Source: CAYWNA01 sp964459305 (GTDB taxonomy: Bacteria; Planctomycetota; Planctomycetia; Pirellulales; Pirellulaceae). From it: a stretch of 11,620 nt of DNA. The notes below the pieces were generated by a model. That model saw nothing but the letters and a program-made list of their open reading frames with translations. It searched no databases and was not told where the DNA came from. The translations under genes and the position numbers were made by a program. Below, piece after piece: positions 7,003-11,620 of this stretch. The DNA is taken from assembly GCA_964459305.1 (NCBI GenBank), contig CAYWNA010000349.1, forward strand, positions 1 through 11,620. Reading direction: 5' to 3'. Position 1 is the first letter of the stretch, and every line of letters starts with the position of its first letter.

Positions 7003-10000
7003 CTAGCTGATCCGGTTCAGGTCAAGGAGCAATTCGGTTGGGGTCTGGTGACGATCGCTCGGATCTTTGGCCAGCATTTTCATCACCACGCGATCCTGGA
7101 ACATCTGGTTGATCGAAGGCTGGTACTCGCTGGGCTTGACCGGCTCGGCCCGGCGTACCATATCGGTCAGTTCCGGCAACGAATTGCTTTCGAATGGAGG
7201 CTTTCCGGTCAGCAGCGCGTACAAGGTCGCCCCCAACCCGTAGATATCGGAACGGCAATCAACATTGTCGCCTCCCTGCGTCCGTTCGGGCGACATGTAG
7301 GCCACATCTCCAACAACCTGCCCGGCCTGAGTGACCCGTGTTGACTGCGTCCCCTGCAACGCCTTGGCTAGCATCAAGTCGCCTAACAGGTGGACGCTGT
7401 CTGCACTGCGGCGGAGGATATTCGTGGGAGTCACGTTGCGGTGAATGATCTTCCGTTCATGCGCTTCCGCCAAGCCCCGGCCGATGTGCACGGCGATTCG
7501 CCGCACCTCGCGCCATGGGAGCATACCTTCACGGCCGATGCGATCAATGACCTGTGCGAGATTTTCGCCCTCGATATACTCCATGACCGCGAAGCAGTAG
7601 GGACCCTTTGTGCCGGCATTGTACAGCCGGACGATATTTGGATGGCGAATGGGCAACATGGTCTTCATGGCCCGCACAAACCGTGCTTTCTGTTCTTCGC
7701 TATCGGTCAAATCGGGCGTCAGTACCTTGACCGCGGCCTTTCGATTGCGTTCCGTGTCGTACGCTTGGAACACCATCCCCGACTCGGTTCCAGCGATGAT
7801 CTTATCCAGACGAAAGACTCGCAGCGATTGGCCTACCAACTCGCTTAACGGCGGCGGTTCGTTCATCAAAGCCGATAGTCCACCTGATTTCTTGGCTTTG
7901 GGGGTTTGGGGGGGGCGGCTCGGTTGGCTGCCGCGTTCGTCACCGGAAGTCGAATCGGCGTCCAGGTTGTTGAACTTGCCGATCTGGACCAGGTCACGAA
8001 GCAACTCAGCTGGGGTCTGGTGACGATCCTTTGGATCCTTGGCCAGCATTCTCATCACCACACGATCCTGGAACATCTCATCGACCGACGGCTGAAAATC
8101 TCGTGGTTTGACCGGCTCGGCCTTGCGCACCATTTGAGTCAGTTCCAGCAGCGAATTGCTTTCGAACGGTGGTCTTCCGGTCAACAGCGCGTACATGGTC
8201 GCCCCCAAGCCATAGATGTCGGAACGGCAATCGACATCGGTGCTTCCCTGCGTCCGCTCGGGTGACATGTAAGACACATCTCCAACAACCTGTCCGGCCT
8301 GCGTGACCCGTGTTGACTGCGCCCCTTCCAGCGCTTTGGCCAGCATCAAGTCGCCCAACAGGCAGGATTTGTCCTGACTGCGTCGGAGGATGTTGGTGGG
8401 AGTCACGTTGCGGTGAATGATTTTCCGTTCGTACGCTTCCGTCAAACCGCGGCCAATGTGCACGGCGACTCGCCACACTTCGCGCCAGTCGAGCATGCCT
8501 GCAAAGCCGATACGATCGATGACCTGCGCCAGACTCTCGCCTTCGATAAACTCCATGACCGCGTAGCAATAGGGGCCCTTCTTTCCGGCATTGTACAGTC
8601 GAACGATGTTTGGATGGCGAATGGGCATCATGGTCTTCATGCCCCGCACGAACCGCTCTTTCTGTTCTTCGCTGTTGGCGAAATCGGGCGTCAGTACCTT
8701 GACAGCGGCCGTCCGCTTCTGTTTCGTATCGTACGCCTTGAACACCATGCCCGACTCGGTCCCGGTAATGATCTTGTCCAGACGATAATCGTGCAGCGAC
8801 TGGCCTACCAGTTCATGCAGCGGCGGTGGTTCGTCCATCAAAGCCGCAAGTCCACTTGGCTTTTTCTTGGCCTTGGGGATTTGGGGCGGCCGGCTCTCGT
8901 GGCCGGCGCCTCCTTCGACTTTGCGACCCTCGCCCGAGGTCGTATCGGCATCCAGGTTGTGGGAGTTGCCGATCTGCTCCAGGTCACGGAGCAACTCCGC
9001 TGGTGTCTGGTGACGATCCCCCGGATCCTTGGCCAACATTCGCAACACGATGCGATCCTGAAACATCTCGTCGACCGCAGGCTGAAACTCCCGGGGTTTA
9101 ACCGGGGCGGCCTTGCGCACCATTTCTGACAGCTCCGGCAGCGAATTGTTCTCAAACGGAGGTCTCCCGGTCAGCAACGCATACATGGTCGCCCCTAAAC
9201 CGTAGATGTCCGAACGGCAATCAACATCAGTGCCTCCCAGCGTCCGTTCGGGCGACATGTAGGGCACATCTCCAACAACCTGTCCGGCCTGCGTGACCTG
9301 TACTGACTGCGCCCCTTCCAACGCCTTGGCCAGCATCAAGTCGCCCAACAGGCAGACTTTGTCCTCACTGCGGCGGAGGATATTGGTGGGAGTCACGTTG
9401 CGATGAAGGATTTTCCTATCGTACGCTTCCGCCAAGCCGCGGCCGATGTGAACGGCAACTCGCCACACCTCGCGCCAATCGAGCATGCCTGCGAAGCCGA
9501 TGCGATCGATGACCTGCGCCAGACTCTCGCCATCGATAAACTCCATGACCGCGTAGCAGTAGGGCCCCTTCTTGCCGGCATTGTACAGCCGGATGATGTT
9601 TGGGTGGCGGATGGGCAACATGGTCTTCATGCCCCGCACGAACCGTTCTTTCTGTTCTTCGCTGTTCGTGAAATCGGGCGTAAGCACCTTGACGGCAGCC
9701 ACCCGCTTTTGTTTCGTATCGTACGCCTTGAACACCATGCCCGACTCGGTCCCGGTGATGATTTTGTCAAGACGATAATCGTGCAGCGACTGGCCGACCA
9801 ATTCATGCAACGGCGGCGGTTCGTCCATCATGGCCAACAAACCACGCGCAGCGTCGGCCCTGTAGATTTGGGTTTGCCGGCTCTGATAGTGACTGCCTCG
9901 ATTGGGTTTGCGCTCGTCGCCCGAAGTCTCTGCGTTTGTTTTGGTCTCAACCTGATAGCGGATCACCGTTTTCCCGACCTGGAAGGCGTCGCCCAGCTCG

Positions 10001-10236
10001 AGTTCCCGCTGAACGATTTTTTTCCCGGCCACGAAGGTCCCGCCAGAACTTCCGGTATCCGACAATACCGCTTTGGGCCCGACAATCTGCACGCGACAGT
10101 GACTTCGTGACACGTAGCGATCGTTGAGTTGAGTGTCACTCTCCGGCCCGCGGCCAATGACGATCGTCTGACCGTCCTGGATTCGAAAGCTGCGCCCTTT
10201 CTCGGGTCCCGCGATAATTTCGAGTTGGCGTTGCAT
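7003..10236 (-). CDS. FHA domain fused to three tandem Ser/Thr kinase-like domains, all probably pseudokinases
   Basis: The ATG at 10236 (1077 residues) is chosen over a GTG four codons upstream because GGAG (plus-strand 10243-10246) is spaced six bases from it. Residues about 1-97 are an FHA phosphothreonine-binding domain (IGRGPESD 27-34, SRSH 43-46, SSGGTFVAG 63-71). Three kinase-like domains follow at about 138-424, 468-754 and 792-1077, joined by hydrophilic linkers. Each keeps the beta-3 Lys (AVKVL; K183, K513, K837), the Asp of DFG, the catalytic-loop Asn, SPER and SDIYGLG. Each has lost the catalytic Asp: HRNVTPTN replaces HRDxKPxN (N280, N610, N934). The alpha-C Glu position is Gly202, Gly532 and Ala856, DFG is DLM, and the glycine loop is TGTESG or AGTESG. 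No membrane helix was seen, so it is presumably cytoplasmic. It lies downstream of the AAA+ gene on the same strand. Role inferred: phosphopeptide-docked scaffold or nucleotide sensor; phosphotransfer is unlikely. Confidence 0.85.
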   Translation of the reverse strand: MQRQLEIIAGPEKGRSFRIQDGQTIVIGRGPESDTQLNDRYVSRSHCRVQIVGPKAVLSDTGSSGGTFVAGKKIVQRELELGDAFQVGKTVIRYQVETKTNAETSGDERKPNRGSHYQSRQTQIYRADAARGLLAMMDEPPPLHELVGQSLHDYRLDKIITGTESGMVFKAYDTKQKRVAAVKVLTPDFTNSEEQKERFVRGMKTMLPIRHPNIIRLYNAGKKGPYCYAVMEFIDGESLAQVIDRIGFAGMLDWREVWRVAVHIGRGLAEAYDRKILHRNVTPTNILRRSEDKVCLLGDLMLAKALEGAQSVQVTQAGQVVGDVPYMSPERTLGGTDVDCRSDIYGLGATMYALLTGRPPFENNSLPELSEMVRKAAPVKPREFQPAVDEMFQDRIVLRMLAKDPGDRHQTPAELLRDLEQIGNSHNLDADTTSGEGRKVEGGAGHESRPPQIPKAKKKPSGLAALMDEPPPLHELVGQSLHDYRLDKIITGTESGMVFKAYDTKQKRTAAVKVLTPDFANSEEQKERFVRGMKTMMPIRHPNIVRLYNAGKKGPYCYAVMEFIEGESLAQVIDRIGFAGMLDWREVWRVAVHIGRGLTEAYERKIIHRNVTPTNILRRSQDKSCLLGDLMLAKALEGAQSTRVTQAGQVVGDVSYMSPERTQGSTDVDCRSDIYGLGATMYALLTGRPPFESNSLLELTQMVRKAEPVKPRDFQPSVDEMFQDRVVMRMLAKDPKDRHQTPAELLRDLVQIGKFNNLDADSTSGDERGSQPSRPPQTPKAKKSGGLSALMNEPPPLSELVGQSLRVFRLDKIIAGTESGMVFQAYDTERNRKAAVKVLTPDLTDSEEQKARFVRAMKTMLPIRHPNIVRLYNAGTKGPYCFAVMEYIEGENLAQVIDRIGREGMLPWREVRRIAVHIGRGLAEAHERKIIHRNVTPTNILRRSADSVHLLGDLMLAKALQGTQSTRVTQAGQVVGDVAYMSPERTQGGDNVDCRSDIYGLGATLYALLTGKPPFESNSLPELTDMVRRAEPVKPSEYQPSINQMFQDRVVMKMLAKDPSDRHQTPTELLLDLNRIS
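7006..9825 (-). repeat. Triplicated kinase-like coding unit
   Basis: The coding sequence contains three long direct repeats: 8965-9825, 7975-8835 and 7006-7863 for the kinase cores, in protein order 1, 2, 3. Spacing is 990 bp between units 1 and 2 and 972 bp between 2 and 3, and the linkers are part of the repeat (SGDER/SGEGR-type segments, then (M/L)M(D/N)EPPPL). By eye, cores 1 and 2 differ at about 26 of 287 residues; core 3 is clearly more distant. This fits successive in-frame tandem duplication, the latest giving units 1 and 2. Confidence 0.85.
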
Positions 10237-10256
10237 GGGGAGCTCCACGTGGTAGG

Positions 10257-10276
10257 AACGGTCGTTCTCGACCGTT
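10257..10276 (-). promoter_or_regulatory. Perfect 5'-leader hairpin before the FHA-pseudokinase gene
   Basis: On the minus strand, AACGGTCG and CGACCGTT form a perfect 8-bp stem with a 4-base AGAA loop. It ends about ten bases upstream of the GGAG ribosome binding site and 20 bases upstream of the ATG at 10236. As RNA it could influence ribosome access or protect the 5' end; as DNA it could be an operator for a dimeric regulator. The structure is visible; the role is inferred. Confidence 0.45.
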
Positions 10277-10364
10277 GATTGACATTTGCCGGGCGTGCAT
10301 TTGGTCGATCACAAGAGCCTCTCCCCTATAAGCATTATGCGCGCCGCGATGCCGCTGTCTAGAC

Positions 10365-10382
10365 CGCTTTTCGTCAAAAGCG
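10365..10382 (-). terminator. Short hairpin after the AAA+ gene
   Basis: CGCTTTT and AAAAGCG form a perfect 7-bp stem with a 4-base loop, 41 bases downstream of the AAA+ stop codon at 10424 and within the 187-bp gap before the FHA-pseudokinase start. There is no U-tract after it, so it may be a partial terminator or RNA processing signal that adjusts expression of the downstream gene. Confidence 0.3.
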
Positions 10383-10423
10383 AGCGACGTTGGCGAATGG
10401 CTTGCCGAGTGAAAACGCTACGC

Positions 10424-11620
10424 TCAACGTCCCGGTTTGCACGGTTCGCCCCAGGCGCAAACGAAACGTTGATTGCAGCGGTTGCATTTGACCATGACGC
10501 CCAGGACCTCGGGCGCGACTCGGCTGGCTTTCATGCAGCCGGGACAGTGGATCAGGAAACGACGACGCCGGTCGGCGAGATCACCCCAAGCACCTGCGGG
10601 CACGCCGTCGATGACGATGTCTTCGTCCTCGAAGGTGGTCAACAGCTCGTCGGTCAACGGAGACATACCGGCAATGCGCTGACCGAGGCAATACACCGCA
10701 TCTTCGAAGACTTGCCGGACCAAATGGCCACTCCCGAAAAGTTCACTGTCTCGTGAAAGCCGCCATTGAAATCCCAGCAGCAACTTGATTTGTGCCAACT
10801 GCGAGACCCTATGCCCGCTCCCATCGCAGAATCGCTGGAAGATCTGCCCCAATTCGCTAACACTGTAGTCGGGAAACTGCAGGTGGCGGGCAAACACAGA
10901 CGCCAAATCTGCACGCTGTTTGATCTTTTGTCGCAGGCGGTCCGAGGGATCTGCGAGAATCACCACCAGTTGGCCTTGATGCTTGGCCATTCCTTGTAGC
11001 AGAACCCGCATCGCGGCAGACGACGATTTCCCGCTATCGGACAACAACATGCTGGCGTGATCGATCAGCAAAACGCCGCCGGTCGCGGTACTGATGCTGA
11101 CGTCCATTTGGATCTGTGCCTGGACGGGGTCATTTTCCGCCAACGTACGCGAATCGACCTCGACAAGCTCGCTACGCTTCAGCACTCCGCCGGCCACCAA
11201 GATATCGGCCAAGAGCCGCGCCACCGTGGTCTTTCCGGTTCCCGCGCTGCCAACGAACACGAAATGAGAGTCGGTCAAATCAGGCGCCAATCCTGCCTGA
11301 CCATGTTGGCTCTGCCGCGACACCAGATTGGCTAATTCATATATCTCCCGCTTGACTTGATTCAAGCCGATCAGTCCGTCCAACCGTTGAAGGTTCTCTT
11401 CGAGCGAGGCCGCCAATACCTCCCGCACCGGCGTTTGGCCTTTTCCCTCGCCGTTTCGTCGACCGTGGTTCTCGGTGTCATGGCTCATCGGGGTCGTCTG
11501 GGCTTGCGTTTGCTGCGGCTCCGCGGCGGTACCCGGTTGTCGAGCGGGCCGCAACGCGTCCAGTACGTCCTGCACGATCTCCTTCTCTCGCTCGTTCACC
11601 GATCCATCGGCTGTAGCGAT
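10424..11620 (-). CDS. AAA+ ATPase of CbbX/SpoVK type with C-terminal zinc ribbon, degenerate active site (5' partial)
   Basis: The frame is open to the right edge; a GTG at 11599 is possible, but upstream codons read IATADGS, and IATADGSVNEREKEIV resembles a TerB-like acidic motif, so the gene probably starts beyond the window. Numbered from the GTG (391 residues): a polar Gln/Pro-rich linker at 17-55, then a CbbX/SpoVK/EccA-type AAA+ core starting LIGLNQVKREIYELANL (76-92). Walker A is GSAGTGKTT (117-125). Walker B is VLLIDHAS with Asp180 and His181, where the family has the catalytic Glu. The segment before FPDYS (242-246) lacks the usual RSR arginine finger, and GSGH (289-292) replaces the sensor-2 GNAR. 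The C-terminus has CPGC (352-355) and CNRC (372-375), a planctomycete MJ0042-like zinc ribbon. It probably binds ATP but hydrolyses it poorly. It precedes the FHA-pseudokinase gene on the same strand by 187 bp. Confidence 0.8.
   Translation of the reverse strand: MATADGSVNEREKEIVQDVLDALRPARQPGTAAEPQQTQAQTTPMSHDTENHGRRNGEGKGQTPVREVLAASLEENLQRLDGLIGLNQVKREIYELANLVSRQSQHGQAGLAPDLTDSHFVFVGSAGTGKTTVARLLADILVAGGVLKRSELVEVDSRTLAENDPVQAQIQMDVSISTATGGVLLIDHASMLLSDSGKSSSAAMRVLLQGMAKHQGQLVVILADPSDRLRQKIKQRADLASVFARHLQFPDYSVSELGQIFQRFCDGSGHRVSQLAQIKLLLGFQWRLSRDSELFGSGHLVRQVFEDAVYCLGQRIAGMSPLTDELLTTFEDEDIVIDGVPAGAWGDLADRRRRFLIHCPGCMKASRVAPEVLGVMVKCNRCNQRFVCAWGEPCKPGR

Noticed and set aside
8413..9129. Long plus-strand open frames opposite the kinase-like gene (also 9403-10110 and 7390-7848)
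   Set aside because: They recur at the same place in each repeat unit because the sense strand is triplicated, they are His/Asp/Leu-rich antisense readings, and they have no ribosome binding sites or recognisable domains.
7006..9825. Regular repeats considered as a CRISPR or satellite array
   Set aside because: The repeats are about 1 kb, in frame and coding for kinase folds; there are no short repeats with unique spacers.
10286..10756. Plus-strand frame spanning the gap between the two signalling genes and the AAA+ 3' end
   Set aside because: More than half is antisense to the zinc ribbon and AAA+ C-terminus, whose sense motifs are clear; no ribosome binding site or domain supports it.

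Overview
The window looks like chromosomal DNA of a planctomycete, most likely an uncultured or environmental relative of the Pirellulales/Gemmatales group. This rests on style rather than a marker gene: GC-rich coding, secreted glycoside hydrolase and neutral-ceramidase-type proteins, an FHA/Ser-Thr-kinase fusion, an MJ0042-like zinc ribbon on a signalling protein, and dispersed REP-like palindromes. No rRNA, tRNA, CRISPR array, integrase or complete insertion sequence was seen.

Layout. (1) Bases 1-1320 are a worn region: a small multi-pass membrane protein whose frame is open to the left edge, a lipoprotein gene that has lost its 3' end, a 61-bp palindromic REP-like element, and on the other strand a relic of the C-terminus of a BNR-type sialidase. 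The two broken genes meet head-on at the palindrome. (2) Bases 1320-6969 encode exported hydrolases: a PAF-acetylhydrolase/dienelactone-hydrolase-like alpha/beta hydrolase (minus strand) and, divergently after 459 bp that hold a large inverted repeat, a GH20-like glycosidase overlapping a neutral ceramidase-like protein. With the sialidase relic this is reminiscent of stepwise glycolipid breakdown (sialic acid, hexosamine, acyl/amide bonds), although the substrates are not proven. (3) Bases 7003-11620, minus strand, hold a two-gene signalling module: a CbbX/SpoVK-type AAA+ protein with a C-terminal zinc ribbon (5' end outside the window), followed by a 1077-residue protein with one FHA domain and three tandem kinase domains.

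The most notable result is in region 3. All three kinase domains carry the same set of losses: HRD is HRN, the alpha-C glutamate is Gly or Ala, DFG is DLM, and the glycine loop is degenerate. The adjacent AAA+ protein keeps Walker A but has His for the Walker B glutamate and seems to lack the arginine finger and sensor-2 arginine. The pair therefore looks like a signalling or scaffolding module of pseudoenzymes. A perfect 8-bp hairpin lies just upstream of the ribosome binding site of the FHA-pseudokinase gene, and a near-perfect hairpin separates this module from the convergent ceramidase gene.
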